A DNA stretch of 64,000 nt from Hymenobacter rubripertinctus (GTDB lineage: Bacteria; Bacteroidota; Bacteroidia; Cytophagales; Hymenobacteraceae), in the NCBI RefSeq assembly GCF_003583925.1, contig NZ_QYCN01000003.1:62001-126000 (forward strand), written 5' to 3'. Below are positions 50,484-59,523 of the stretch, piece after piece. The notes under the pieces are model-generated. The model saw only the letters and a list, made by a program, of their open reading frames with translations. It was not told the DNA's origin and searched no databases. The translations under genes and the position numbers were made by a program. How positions within the stretch are numbered: position 1 is the stretch's first letter; each line of letters opens with the position of its first letter.

Positions 50484-51854
50484 TTAGGGCTTCGTAGTTA
50501 GGGCTTCGTTTCGGTAATCCCTAAGCCGGCCCTGGCGGGCATCCAGCACCAGCACGACCAGCACGACCGTGTATTCCAGGGCTATCAGCGCGAGGTTTTC
50601 GGTGTAGGCCGTGGTGCGGTAGGCGGCGTAGGAGAGCCCGATCAGGCCCGACCACACCAGTGCGTAGCGGGCACGCGTGAACGTGCTCAGCAGCACTAAC
50701 GGGGCCAGGTACCAGGGGTGAACAGTGGTAGCCAGCAAAAAATACAGCGTGAGCAGCAGCAGCAGCGCCCGGGGCAGGGTGGCCCAGGTGGGCCGGCGCT
50801 CGGTGAACGCGAGCAGCAACCCCCCCAGGGCCGTGAGCAGGGCCAGCGCCGGCCCGATCAGGGCAATCTGGTTGTAGCCCGTGAGCCACTGGCCGCCCGC
50901 CCGGGCCAGGTAATAAAAGCTGGCGTTGAACTCGAAATTGCGGAAGTACAAATCCAGGCTGCGGCTGATGTTGCCGAGCAGCTCCAGGCTCAGAAACGGC
51001 AGAAACAGCGCCGCCAGCCCCACGCCCAAGGCCGCCCCGAAGCCCAGTAGCCGCTGCCAGGGCAGGCGGCGCAGCAGCAGCGGCAGCACCAGCAGGGGCA
51101 GCAGCTTGGTGGCCACGGCCAGGGCCAGGGCCGCGCCGCCCGCCGCCCCCCGGCCCCGGGCCAGCAGCCAGAGCATGAGCAGCAGCAGGCCCCCTACCAG
51201 GCCCTCGAAGTGCAGGTTGCCGGTCAGCTCCACCACCACCAGCGGATTGAGCAGGTACCACAGCGCCCGCTCCCGGGGCACTCCAAACTGCCGCAGCAAT
51301 GCCAGCACCAACCCGGCCGTGGCCGCTTCGCCCAGCAGCAGCAGCACCCGCAGCGCCCCCACGAAACCCCGCTCCGAGTGCGGAAACAGCCCCGCGGCCA
51401 GCCCAAATACCGCCTGATCCACGGGCGGGTACACGGAGTAGTAGTGGGGCGAATTCAGGCGGGGGTACAGGGTGGTTAGGGGGTGGTTGTTGGTTTTTGG
51501 GGGTTGGGGGGTGGCTGGGAGAAGGGCCGCTGGCTCCTGGGCCGGGGCCACCAGCTCATCGGGGCGGTAGCGGTAGGGGTTTTGGCCCTGGCTCAGCAGC
51601 AGGCCGTCCCAGCGGAAGCGGTGGTAGTCATCGGAGAAGGCGGGCAGGGCGGGCAGCCAGAGCAGGCGCAGCAGCAGGGCCGCCAGCAGCCCCTGCTTCA
51701 GGGGCAGCCCCGTTCTCAGCAGCCACCAATAGGCCCCGAACGCCACCGCCAGCAGCCCGGCCAGCTGCCCGAAGGCCGGGCGCGGCGTTGCGTAGGCCAG
51801 GAGCCCGTAAGCGGCCGCGCTCAGCAGCAGGGCAACGAAATGGGATGGCTTCAT
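50484..51854 (-). CDS. Polytopic mannosyltransferase-like glycosyltransferase (GT87-type)
   Basis: 456 residues and about 12 transmembrane helices. A periplasmic loop between early helices holds DDYHRFRWDGLLLSQGQNPYRYRPDEL, with the acidic pair expected of GT-C enzymes. It would use a lipid-linked sugar (polyprenyl-phosphate mannose-like) at the outer face of the membrane. ATG at 51854 is used; the longer frame runs through an unrelated stretch. Next to two GT2 enzymes on the same strand, which could make its donor. Confidence 0.85.
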   Translation of the reverse strand: MKPSHFVALLLSAAAYGLLAYATPRPAFGQLAGLLAVAFGAYWWLLRTGLPLKQGLLAALLLRLLWLPALPAFSDDYHRFRWDGLLLSQGQNPYRYRPDELVAPAQEPAALLPATPQPPKTNNHPLTTLYPRLNSPHYYSVYPPVDQAVFGLAAGLFPHSERGFVGALRVLLLLGEAATAGLVLALLRQFGVPRERALWYLLNPLVVVELTGNLHFEGLVGGLLLLMLWLLARGRGAAGGAALALAVATKLLPLLVLPLLLRRLPWQRLLGFGAALGVGLAALFLPFLSLELLGNISRSLDLYFRNFEFNASFYYLARAGGQWLTGYNQIALIGPALALLTALGGLLLAFTERRPTWATLPRALLLLLTLYFLLATTVHPWYLAPLVLLSTFTRARYALVWSGLIGLSYAAYRTTAYTENLALIALEYTVVLVVLVLDARQGRLRDYRNEALTTKP

Positions 51855-51871
51855 AGAAGGGAGGAAAATCC

Positions 51872-51961
51872 TGTGCTGTACTCTACCAAAATCAGAAAAA
51901 ACCGCACAGAATTCCAAGGTTTTTTGTGCGGTTTTTTCTGATTCTGGTAAAGAACAGCACA
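51872..51961. terminator. Nested inverted repeat / bidirectional terminator
   Basis: Outer pair TGTGCTGT/ACAGCACA and inner ATCAGAAAAAACCGCAC/GTGCGGTTTTTTCTGAT. The inner stem has a T-run, so it probably ends the GT2 transcript read from 53521 to 52034. Lies directly upstream of the GT87-type gene. Confidence 0.7.
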
Positions 51962-52033
51962 CCGTTTACGTTTGCCATCCCGGGCTGCCGCGTCATCGGC
52001 TAAGCTGCCTGATACACCAAGTCTTCAACCTGC

Positions 52034-53521
52034 CTAGGAAGCGTGGCGGAGCGAGTAGTAAAATACCAGTCCGTAGCCGGTGGCCAGCAGCAGGTGGGTG
52101 GGGAGCAGGCCGTATTCTTGCAGGTAAATGCCGGCCCCGATGCCGAAGAGAAAGTAGGCCGCCAGCAGGCCTTCGAGCAGGGTGAGGCCGCTGAGCAGCG
52201 AGCTGGTGCGGTAGCGGCGGCCCCGCCAGCTACCCGCCCCGGCCAGCATCCCGAGCTTGGGCGTGCGGATAAAGGCGCTGCGCTGCCCCACCAGGCCCAG
52301 CACCACGGCCCGGGCGTTGTGCAGACTCAGCCCCATGGAGAAGGCCAGAAACAGCAGCAGTTGCTCCGTGAAGCCCGCCGGCGCGGGCCGGCGGCGGGCC
52401 GCCTGCTGCCACGACGTGCGGAAATACAGCGTGAGCGGCACCAGCGTGAGCAGGAACAGGGCCGCCATGTGGAACACCGGCCGCAGCTGCTCGGCCCCCA
52501 ATGCCCGCACGAACACGAGTGGCACGCTCAGCACGGCCATCAGCAGAATGGCCACGAACACGGCGCTGTTGAGCAGATGAAACGTGGCGTGCAGGCGCGT
52601 GCCCACCGACTGACCCGAATTCCAAACCTGCCGCAGGTGCTTGCGGGCGGTTTCGGCGGCGCCCTTGGTCCAGCGGAACTGCTGCGACTTGAGCGCGTCC
52701 ATGGTGGCGGGCAGCTCGGCGGGGGCGGCCACGGCGGGCAGGTACCGGAACTGCCAGCCCCGCAGCTGGGCCCGGTAACTCAGGTCGAGGTCTTCGGTGA
52801 GCGTATCGGCGTGCCAGCCGCCGGCATCCTCAATGCAGGCGCGCCGCCAGATGCCGCCCGTACCGTTAAAGTTGAGGAAGTGCCCGCCGGCCTGCCGGCC
52901 CACCTGCTCCACGAAAAAATGGGCGTTCAGTCCGAAGGCCTGCAACTCGGTGAGCAGCGAGTAGTCCTCGTTGAGGTGGCCCCAGCGGGTTTGCACCACG
53001 CCGGTGCGGGCGTTGTCGGTGGTGGGGTGGTAGAAGTGCGGCACTGCCCGGCGCAGGAAATCGGGTTCGGGCAGGAAATCGGCGTCGAAAATGGCAATCA
53101 GCTCCCCGTCGGTGCAGCCGAGGCCGTAGGCCAGGGCACCGGCCTTGTAGCCGGTGCGCTCGGGCCGGCGCACGTGGCTCACGTGCACGCCCCGGGCGCG
53201 GTGGTAGGCCACCCGGGCCGCTGCCAGGGCCACCGTATCATCGGTCGAGTCGTCGAGCACCTGCACGTGCAGGCGGTCGGGGGGGTAGTCGAGGGCGGCA
53301 GCGGCGTCGATCAGGCGCTCCACCACGTTCTGCTCGTTGTAGATGGGGAGCTGCACCGTAAGCCGGGGCCAGGTGGCCGGGGGCGGTGGTTCGGGCAGGG
53401 CGGGGGCACTGTAGGCTCGTCGGGCCAGCCGCGTAAGCTGCCATTGCGTGAGGCTGAAGCCCAGCAGTAGCAGCAGACACAGGCCGTAAAGGGCCATCAA
53501 CAGAACTTGCAAAACGAGCAT
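52034..53521 (-). CDS. Processive-type family 2 glycosyltransferase
   Basis: 495 residues. One N-terminal and three to four C-terminal transmembrane helices around a cytoplasmic GT2 domain: LPIYNEQNVVERLIDAAAALDYP, VLDDSTDDT, IFDADFLP, TEDLDLSYRAQ and the QQFRWTKG (QxxRW) motif. This D-D-D-QxxRW set is that of beta-glycan synthases such as cellulose or hyaluronan synthase and glucomannan synthases. Product not predictable. Start ATG at 53521. Confidence 0.9.
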   Translation of the reverse strand: MLVLQVLLMALYGLCLLLLLGFSLTQWQLTRLARRAYSAPALPEPPPPATWPRLTVQLPIYNEQNVVERLIDAAAALDYPPDRLHVQVLDDSTDDTVALAAARVAYHRARGVHVSHVRRPERTGYKAGALAYGLGCTDGELIAIFDADFLPEPDFLRRAVPHFYHPTTDNARTGVVQTRWGHLNEDYSLLTELQAFGLNAHFFVEQVGRQAGGHFLNFNGTGGIWRRACIEDAGGWHADTLTEDLDLSYRAQLRGWQFRYLPAVAAPAELPATMDALKSQQFRWTKGAAETARKHLRQVWNSGQSVGTRLHATFHLLNSAVFVAILLMAVLSVPLVFVRALGAEQLRPVFHMAALFLLTLVPLTLYFRTSWQQAARRRPAPAGFTEQLLLFLAFSMGLSLHNARAVVLGLVGQRSAFIRTPKLGMLAGAGSWRGRRYRTSSLLSGLTLLEGLLAAYFLFGIGAGIYLQEYGLLPTHLLLATGYGLVFYYSLRHAS

Positions 53522-53663
53522 TTACGGGAAACTTGGGGGCTTGGGGTGGGGGAGAGAGTCGGGCGCGGGGTGGGCGGCCGCCGACGGGGTAAGCGGGTGG
53601 CAAAGGGGCTCCGGCCGCGCGAAGCCGCCTACAACGCCCCTTGGCCGCCGCGCTTTTTCCGCC

Positions 53664-54353
53664 TTACAAGTACCGGAAAATCGTCCAGAGGATTTTGTAG
53701 CCGGCCCCCAGGGTGCCTTTTACGGTGCCCGACACCTTGCTCACGCCAATGCGGCGGCGGTAGCGGACGGGCACTTCCACGGAGCGCAGCCGGAGCTTGG
53801 CGGCCTTGAGCTGCATCTCCACCGTCCAGCCGTAGGTGGTATCGCGCATATCGATACGTTGCAGGGCCTCGCGCCGGATTGCCCGGAACGGCCCCAGGTC
53901 GGTGAAGCGGGTGCCGTAGAAGCGGTGCAGTAGGGTAGTGGCCAGCCAGTTGCCAAACAGCTGCTGGGGCAGCATGGAGCCCGCTTCCCGCTCGCCCAGG
54001 GCCCGGGATCCAATCACCAGATCGGCCTCGTCGCGCAGAATGGGCTGCACCAGGGCCGTCATGTCGGCCGGAAAATCGGAGTAGTCGCCGTCGAGAAACA
54101 CGATGATGTCGGCCTGCTCGGGCAGGGGGCGGGCGAAGCAGTGGGCCATGCCGGCCAGGCAGGCGTGGCCGTAGCCGGGGCGGGGCTCGCGCAGCACGGT
54201 GGCCCCGGCCGCCCGGGCCACCGGACCGGTCTGGTCCCGGGAGTTGTTATCAACCACGATGACCTCCCGCACCAGGCCCGCCGGAATTTCGGCCAGCACC
54301 CTGGCAATAGACTGCTCCTCGTTGAAGGCAGGAATGATGACGTCGATGACCAT
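53664..54353 (-). CDS. Family 2 glycosyltransferase, polyprenyl-phosphate sugar synthase type
   Basis: 229 residues. DVIIPAFNEEQSIARVLAEIP, VVDNNSRDQTG, EPRPGYGHACLAGM and VFLDGDYSDFPADM give a GT-A domain like dolichol/polyprenyl-phosphate mannose or glucose synthases. No transmembrane helices at the C-terminus, so it is the soluble short form. It may provide the lipid-linked sugar for the GT87-like enzyme two genes away (inference). ATG at 54353. Confidence 0.87.
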   Translation of the reverse strand: MVIDVIIPAFNEEQSIARVLAEIPAGLVREVIVVDNNSRDQTGPVARAAGATVLREPRPGYGHACLAGMAHCFARPLPEQADIIVFLDGDYSDFPADMTALVQPILRDEADLVIGSRALGEREAGSMLPQQLFGNWLATTLLHRFYGTRFTDLGPFRAIRREALQRIDMRDTTYGWTVEMQLKAAKLRLRSVEVPVRYRRRIGVSKVSGTVKGTLGAGYKILWTIFRYL

Positions 54354-54499
54354 GCGGGCGGGCGGAAGCAGCGGGGGCGGATCAGGCCGGCCCGGCTGCG
54401 GGCAAATCAAAAGAAGTGCAAAGATGCACAGTTGCGCCGGCTTGAGTCCTCACAAAAGTATCCCGGGCCGGGTTTTCGGGTCGGTTGATCGTTTTGGCC

Positions 54500-54507
54500 T
54501 ACTTTTG
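54500..54507 (+). promoter_or_regulatory. -7 element of bcp
   Basis: TACTTTTG, perfect TAnnTTTG, 70 bp before the ATG at 54578. Confidence 0.55.
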
Positions 54508-54577
54508 CGCTGCCCCGTTTTGGGGCTGAACCCGCGCGGTCCGCCGTGCCTTATGCCGGCTCCGCGCCGTTTTGCTT

Positions 54578-55042
54578 ATGCTCCAGATTGGCGACCAGGC
54601 CCCCGATTTCACCCTGAACACAACGTCGGGCGAACCGTTCCGGCTCAGCGACCTGCGCGGCCAGCGCAACGTAGTGCTCTACTTCTACCCCAAAGACGAT
54701 ACGCCCGGCTGCACGGCCGAAGCCTGCTCCTTCCGCGACCAGTACCAGGACTTTCAGGACCTCGGGGCCGAGGTCATCGGTGTCAGCTCCGATTCGGAAG
54801 CTTCGCACCAGAAATTCACCCAGAAGCACCGCCTGCCCTTCCCGCTGCTGGCCGACGCCGGCGGCCAGGTGCGCAAGCGCTACGAAGTGCCCCGCGCTCT
54901 GCTGGGCCTGCTGCCCGGCCGCGTCACGTTCGTCATCGACAAGCAGGGCCTCATTCAGTACGTGTTCAACTCCATGAGCCGCGCCACCGACCACGTGAGC
55001 ACGACCAAGGACGTGCTCAAGAAGCTGCTGGCGGATGGCTGA
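54578..55042 (+). CDS. bcp: Peroxiredoxin Q / bacterioferritin comigratory protein
   Basis: Thiol peroxidase of 154 residues. Peroxidatic C45 ([13 protein letters not shown]) and resolving C50, spaced as in E. coli [27 protein letters not shown] is the family N-terminus. ATG at 54578 is the natural start (a TTG two codons earlier is possible). Divergent from the polyprenyl sugar synthase gene and read with its own promoter. Confidence 0.95.
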   Translation: MLQIGDQAPDFTLNTTSGEPFRLSDLRGQRNVVLYFYPKDDTPGCTAEACSFRDQYQDFQDLGAEVIGVSSDSEASHQKFTQKHRLPFPLLADAGGQVRKRYEVPRALLGLLPGRVTFVIDKQGLIQYVFNSMSRATDHVSTTKDVLKKLLADG

Positions 55043-55133
55043 TGGTAGCCGTTCAACCTGTTGGCCGTTCTACCGATATGCCGCCCCGCCGGGGCTCAGG
55101 GAACCGGTACTGCCTTCTGTCCTACGTTTACTC

Positions 55134-55168
55134 AGCTAACAGCTAACAGCTAACAGCTAACAGCTAAC
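55134..55168. repeat. AGCTAAC heptamer tandem repeat
   Basis: Five perfect copies of AGCTAAC, ending 11 bp before the ATG of the next gene. Reverse complement is of the AGCTGTTAGC type. Confidence 0.9.
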
Positions 55169-55179
55169 AACCCCAAACC

Positions 55180-55749
55180 ATGTCCGGCTTATTCCAGGAA
55201 GTATTTGAACGGGCCCGCCAGGAGAAGCGGCTGCTGGGCGTGCGCACCAGCCAGAGCGAACCGGGCCGGTTTTCGGTGGGCTACGTGCTGAGCTTCTCCG
55301 ACGAGGTGGTGGTGCTGCGCATCATCAACCGCGACGGGATGTCCACCGCCATCCAGTCGTTCAACATGGCGGAGGTGTTCCAGCTCGATTACGACGACCA
55401 GTACATCCGCCACGTGGAGTTCAAGGCCGATAATCTCGACAAAGTGTACGCCGGCCTCAAGTCGCCCGCGTTTTTGGAGCAGGAGTACGTAACGGTGCCG
55501 CTGCTGCTGGCGCGCGCCCACGAGCAGGGCCAGCTCGTGAACGTGTACACCCACCTGGGCATGGATTACTACGGCTACGTGCGCCGCCTCACGGCCGAGC
55601 AGATTCTGATGGAGTGCTACACCGAGTACGGCACCCCCGACGGGCTGGTGGTGTTTCGCGTTGAAGACGTGCGCAACTTCATCTGGAGCAACGAGGATAC
55701 CCGGGTGCTGGAGCTGCGCCTCAAGCCGCGGGGCAGCCTGGAGGGGTAG
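55180..55749 (+). CDS. Conserved Bacteroidota protein, unknown function
   Basis: 189 residues, no signal peptide, no transmembrane helix. N-terminal half has an SH3/Sm-like beta pattern (GRFSVGYVLSFSDEVVVLRIIN), with a second similar stretch later (VNVYTHLGMDYYGYVRRL...DGLVVFRVEDVRNFIWS), so it may be an internal duplication. I do not recognise a family. Start ATG at 55180 right after the AGCTAAC repeats; followed by a strong terminator. Confidence 0.65.
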   Translation: MSGLFQEVFERARQEKRLLGVRTSQSEPGRFSVGYVLSFSDEVVVLRIINRDGMSTAIQSFNMAEVFQLDYDDQYIRHVEFKADNLDKVYAGLKSPAFLEQEYVTVPLLLARAHEQGQLVNVYTHLGMDYYGYVRRLTAEQILMECYTEYGTPDGLVVFRVEDVRNFIWSNEDTRVLELRLKPRGSLEG

Positions 55750-55775
55750 CCCGCCCGCCGGATGCCCCGGCCGGA

Positions 55776-55830
55776 CACGAAAGGGGCCGTAGGGCGGAAC
55801 CTATTTCCGCTCGCTACGGCCCCTTTTGTG
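55776..55830 (+). terminator. Terminator behind the 189-residue protein gene
   Basis: Stem CACGAAAGGGGCCGTAG pairs with CTACGGCCCCTTTTGTG, with a further inner GCGGA/TCCGC stem. Confidence 0.85.
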
Positions 55831-56037
55831 TTCAGCATGTTTTCCGTAAATTGACCGTATTTCACCTGGTTCGCCCCTTGAAAACGGGCATAGGCCGCTG
55901 AGCTGTCCGGCAAAGTAGCCACTCGTGGTGCCCACGCATACTGTTTGCCGGCTGGTAAGTATCAGTCGCAACCCTGTTTTTTTACGTAATCCGGGTACTG
56001 ACAAAGAGAAACTGTCTTTGCGCCAGCCCGTTTGCCG

Positions 56038-56088
56038 CCCTGCCCTGCCCTGCCCTGCCCTGCCCTGCCCTGCCCTGCCCTGCCCTGC
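56038..56088. repeat. CCCTG pentanucleotide microsatellite
   Basis: Ten uninterrupted copies of CCCTG, 100 bp upstream of the ATG at 56188. Five-base units change spacing by 5 bp per copy and shift any frame through them. Confidence 0.95.
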
Positions 56089-56187
56089 CGTCCTCGAGTC
56101 CTTTCCGACTTCCATTCGCATGTCCACACCTACCTTTTGCCTCTTTTCATGCCGAACTCACGAGTGCCTTCCCGGGCAGCCTCCAAC

Positions 56188-56484
56188 ATGTCACTGGTCA
56201 TCTCCTATGAGGAGTGCCTTCAGTACGTTCAGAACGAGTTGAATTCCTTTATGCACGGCGAGCTGAAACCGTGGACCGAGCGCCAGCAGCTCAACTACTC
56301 CATGATCGTGAACGTGAAGAACGGCCGGGTACCCCGCCCGATTCCGAAGCTGGTGCAGAAGATTATGGGCGTATTCGGGTTCCATCTGGAAGCCCGGCGC
56401 ATCAGGCAGGAAGACCGGTTTGTGGCGGAATATACCCTTGTGGATGCCGACGAGATAAAGGCCTTCTGTTCGCAGAGCGTCTAA
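56188..56484 (+). CDS. Small conserved hypothetical protein
   Basis: 98 residues from ATG at 56188 (MSLVISYEECL). No signal peptide. HGELKPWTERQQLNYSMIVNVKNGR and FHLEARRIRQEDRFVAEYTLV suggest a small alpha+beta fold; family unknown. The open frame extends upstream through the CCCTG repeat (PALPC repeats in translation), but those codons look non-coding. ATGs at 56119 and 56149 are out of frame or less likely starts. Confidence 0.55.
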   Translation: MSLVISYEECLQYVQNELNSFMHGELKPWTERQQLNYSMIVNVKNGRVPRPIPKLVQKIMGVFGFHLEARRIRQEDRFVAEYTLVDADEIKAFCSQSV

Positions 56485-56608
56485 TTGCTTGCTTCGGGGA
56501 GTACGGTAGCCTGCTGTTCACTCATTCGGGAAGTGCCCTAACCGGGGACCGGCAAACAACGCCTGTTTCCAAAAACCGCGCGTACGCCGGTGGGCCAGCC
56601 CCGGGCCG

Positions 56609-59335
56609 CTACTTCCACTTTTCGGGAAATACACTGACGCCCAGCATCAGGAACCGGGGCAGGCGGTCGACGGCTTCTTCGCGCTGCACATAGTTGGAGA
56701 AGGAGTTGGTGTAGAAGGATTGCACGTTCAGGGCGTTGCGAAGGGTAAGGGCCACTTTTACCCGGTCGTTGCTGCCCAGGTACTTGCTCGCCGTCAGGTC
56801 GAGCAGGGAATTGACGTTCATGCCCCCCCGGGCGTAGCGGTTGACGAAGCCGGCGTACATGCCTTCCACGTAGAAATTGCCGGCCCACTTCTTCTCCACG
56901 CGTAGCGTAGGCTCGGCGCGCCCGTTGAGCACGTTGGCGGCCGTGGTCGGGGTGCTCTGGCGGGTCAGGGTGGTGCGAACATCGAGTTTGGCGCTTAGCG
57001 TAGGCGTTACCCGCCACTTGGTGCCCAACGCCACCACCGTCACCATCGTCCGCAGCGGAATCACGGCGGCCTGGGTGATGAGGTAGCCGTTCAGCCACTG
57101 GGTAGTTGCCAGGCCATAGAGGCTATACGGCCGGAGCTGATGATACTGGTACCAGAGCAGCGAAACCCCGGTCGTCCTCACCGAGCGGTACTGCTGGTAG
57201 GACTGGGTGAGAAATCCCAGCGAATTTATCCGGGTGCTCGTCAGCACGGGGTTGTCGTCGAGGCCGTAGCGACCCGTCAGGCTGAGGCGGTTGCTGCGGT
57301 AGTCCGTGCTCAGGCTTACTTCCGCGCTCTGGCGCGCGGTGCTGGTCAGCCAGGCATTGCCCACGCGGATGGTCTGAAGGTTGGTGCTGTCGGCAACGGG
57401 AAAAAGCTGCTCGGTGGTCGGCAGGGCCTGGGTCTGACCGTAGCGCAAAGACAGCTTGGTCACCGCGTCGGGGCGGTATTCCAGAAACAAGCCGGGCAGC
57501 CAGGCCGTCCGGCTCAGGCCGTCCTGCTGGTCGGGGGCAATGCGTCGGTGGGTGCGCCAGTGCCAAAGCGCAACGCTGCCCAGCGCGCTGAACCGCGGGG
57601 TTTTGTAGTAGAGGGCTGTCTGGGCCGTCTGCTGGGTGTTGTCAACCCGGAAATCCGGCAAGCTCAGCCCGGCCGCGCCAAGCTGCCGGCCCTGGTCGTC
57701 GTACCGATACCCCCGCTGGTCTACTGGCAGCAGTTCGCGGAGCCAGCTTGCTTTCGCTTCCACCAGCACCCGCCGGCTTATGGGCAGCGCGTGCAGGGCT
57801 TGCAGCTCGAAGCGCTGCTCGGGGGCCGTCCGGTCAATCCGGTTGCGGAATTCGGCCCGCTGCTGCTCCCGGACCAGGGCGTTGTCGTAGCGCTGATCCA
57901 GGTTGCGGGTGCCGTAGCCGTAGCGGGCATACAGGGAGCTGACGTGGGCCGGGCGCTTGTGCCGGTACACGCCCACCGCCTGCTGGGTGGTGTAGAGCTG
58001 TTGCTCGGTCTGGTCGTTGAACCGGCGCAGCGCCGTGGCCGCCAGCAGGGTGTCGGCCCTTCGTAGCCGGGTATCAAATTCGGCCCGTAACGTAGTCTGG
58101 GCATGCTGCCAGTAGTTGGTACTGGCCACGGCCAGCGTCAGGCGGGGCGCGAGTGTCCACTTCGCGTTGAAATAGGCCGTTATCTTGGTCCGCTGGCTGG
58201 TATCGTCGATGCGGCCGCTTTCCGTTTGCTCCAGCGGGGGCAGGAAGCGGGTGGTCAGCAGCGAGCGGGTGGCCGCCTGCCGGGTCCGGTCGAACAACAC
58301 GTAGCCGAACATTTCGCTGGCCTTACCGCTGCGGTTGTAGTTGAGCCCCCCGTTGGTAGAAGCAACGTCGCCCACGTTCAGGGGCGACTCCACCAGGTTC
58401 TGCACCGTGCGGTCGGCCTGCACGGCGGCCGGGCGGGGCAGCGCCGATTCGGTAACGGAATAAACGCCCTGCATGCCTTTGAACACCACATCCCGCACCA
58501 GGTTGTTGCGCTCGTCGTTCGTGAGGGCCTGCTCATACACGTTGTTGGTGGTGAGGAAGGCGTTCAGAAAAGAGCCCGGGCGCAGGCGACTCATCCGGCC
58601 GGTGGCCAGGTAGGTGCCGGACGTACCGGCCAGCCCTTCCAGTTTGCCGTAGCTACCCGCCTTACGGTCGTCCTTGAGCCGGATATTCAGGGCCGATTTC
58701 TGGTCGCCCTCCGCGCCGGTGGCGGCCATCACTTCCAGGTCCTTGATCATGTCGGCATTAAGGGCCTCCAGGGTGGCCTTGGCATTGCCCCCGTATAAGG
58801 TCTTGCCATCAACTGTCACCTGATCCACGGTTTTGCCCATGATCCGGACCTGGCCGTTGGCATCAACCGAGGCTCCCGGCACGTTGTTGAGCAGGTCCGT
58901 TGCGCTGGCGTGGGGTTGGGTTTTCACGCTGTCTACGCTGATAACCAGCGTGTCGCCCCGGTACCGAACGGCCCGGTCGGAGGCAATTTTCACCTCGTCC
59001 AGCATCACCACGCGCGGCTCCAAGGTGAGGTGCAGCGGCCGGCCGGAAAGCGTGTCGGTCCGCACCGTCAGACGCCGCATCGCGTAGCCTTCGGCCTCCA
59101 CTACCAGCGTAGTGGGGGGGCTGCCCGGGCCGTACCCCACCCACAGGCAGGTGTCGGCGGTTATCACCAACTGCGGTCCGGCGTTAATCGATACCTTTTT
59201 CGTGGGCGGCATACTACCCACGTCGCCTGCCGCAAAGTGCAGGCACAACCGGAGCTGCCGGTTCTGCTGGCCGTGGGCGGCGCTCAGGACCAGCAGCAGC
59301 AACAGCAACAGCAGACTAAGTAGGGGTTTGCGCAT
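56609..59335 (-). CDS. Outer-membrane beta-barrel protein with plug-like domain
   Basis: 908 residues; signal peptide (MRKPLLSLLLLLLLLVLSAAHG). After it a ~90-residue domain, then a TonB-receptor-like plug: ATDLLNNVPGASVDANGQVRIMGK, VTVDGKTLYGG and AALNADMIKDLEVM-like text (here EALNADMIKDLEVM). The rest is a large barrel rich in alternating strands, ending in MLGVSVFPEKWK. No clear TonB box or SusD partner gene. Such plug-bearing barrels without SusD are common in Bacteroidota; the ligand is unknown. Confidence 0.85.
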   Translation of the reverse strand: MRKPLLSLLLLLLLLVLSAAHGQQNRQLRLCLHFAAGDVGSMPPTKKVSINAGPQLVITADTCLWVGYGPGSPPTTLVVEAEGYAMRRLTVRTDTLSGRPLHLTLEPRVVMLDEVKIASDRAVRYRGDTLVISVDSVKTQPHASATDLLNNVPGASVDANGQVRIMGKTVDQVTVDGKTLYGGNAKATLEALNADMIKDLEVMAATGAEGDQKSALNIRLKDDRKAGSYGKLEGLAGTSGTYLATGRMSRLRPGSFLNAFLTTNNVYEQALTNDERNNLVRDVVFKGMQGVYSVTESALPRPAAVQADRTVQNLVESPLNVGDVASTNGGLNYNRSGKASEMFGYVLFDRTRQAATRSLLTTRFLPPLEQTESGRIDDTSQRTKITAYFNAKWTLAPRLTLAVASTNYWQHAQTTLRAEFDTRLRRADTLLAATALRRFNDQTEQQLYTTQQAVGVYRHKRPAHVSSLYARYGYGTRNLDQRYDNALVREQQRAEFRNRIDRTAPEQRFELQALHALPISRRVLVEAKASWLRELLPVDQRGYRYDDQGRQLGAAGLSLPDFRVDNTQQTAQTALYYKTPRFSALGSVALWHWRTHRRIAPDQQDGLSRTAWLPGLFLEYRPDAVTKLSLRYGQTQALPTTEQLFPVADSTNLQTIRVGNAWLTSTARQSAEVSLSTDYRSNRLSLTGRYGLDDNPVLTSTRINSLGFLTQSYQQYRSVRTTGVSLLWYQYHQLRPYSLYGLATTQWLNGYLITQAAVIPLRTMVTVVALGTKWRVTPTLSAKLDVRTTLTRQSTPTTAANVLNGRAEPTLRVEKKWAGNFYVEGMYAGFVNRYARGGMNVNSLLDLTASKYLGSNDRVKVALTLRNALNVQSFYTNSFSNYVQREEAVDRLPRFLMLGVSVFPEKWK

Positions 59336-59523
59336 AGTCGATAGTCTCCCTGGTCCTCTCCGCCTCTCTGCTCTGATGCTTATGTAGGGCGTCGCCCGTA
59401 TGGCCTGCTCGCAGCAGGGCGGCCGAGGCGCTGGGGCTGACCGATCAGGCAAAAACAGGGGTAGGGGCCGCGGGCCAAATTAGCATTTCTTTGCCGCTGG
59501 TGAGCCAGGGTAAACAACCAAAA

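Larger units (their letters stand above)
55750..56187. other. 438-bp gap with a terminator and a pentanucleotide repeat
   Basis: No gene called. It contains the terminator (55776-55830), an unremarkable stretch to ~56035, the CCCTG microsatellite and the presumed leader of the 98-residue ORF. Confidence 0.55.

Noticed and set aside
56032..56187. N-terminal extension of the 98-residue protein through the CCCTG tract
   Set aside because: Would give PALPC repeats from a TTG start; codon use and composition look non-coding, and ATG 56188 is a better start.
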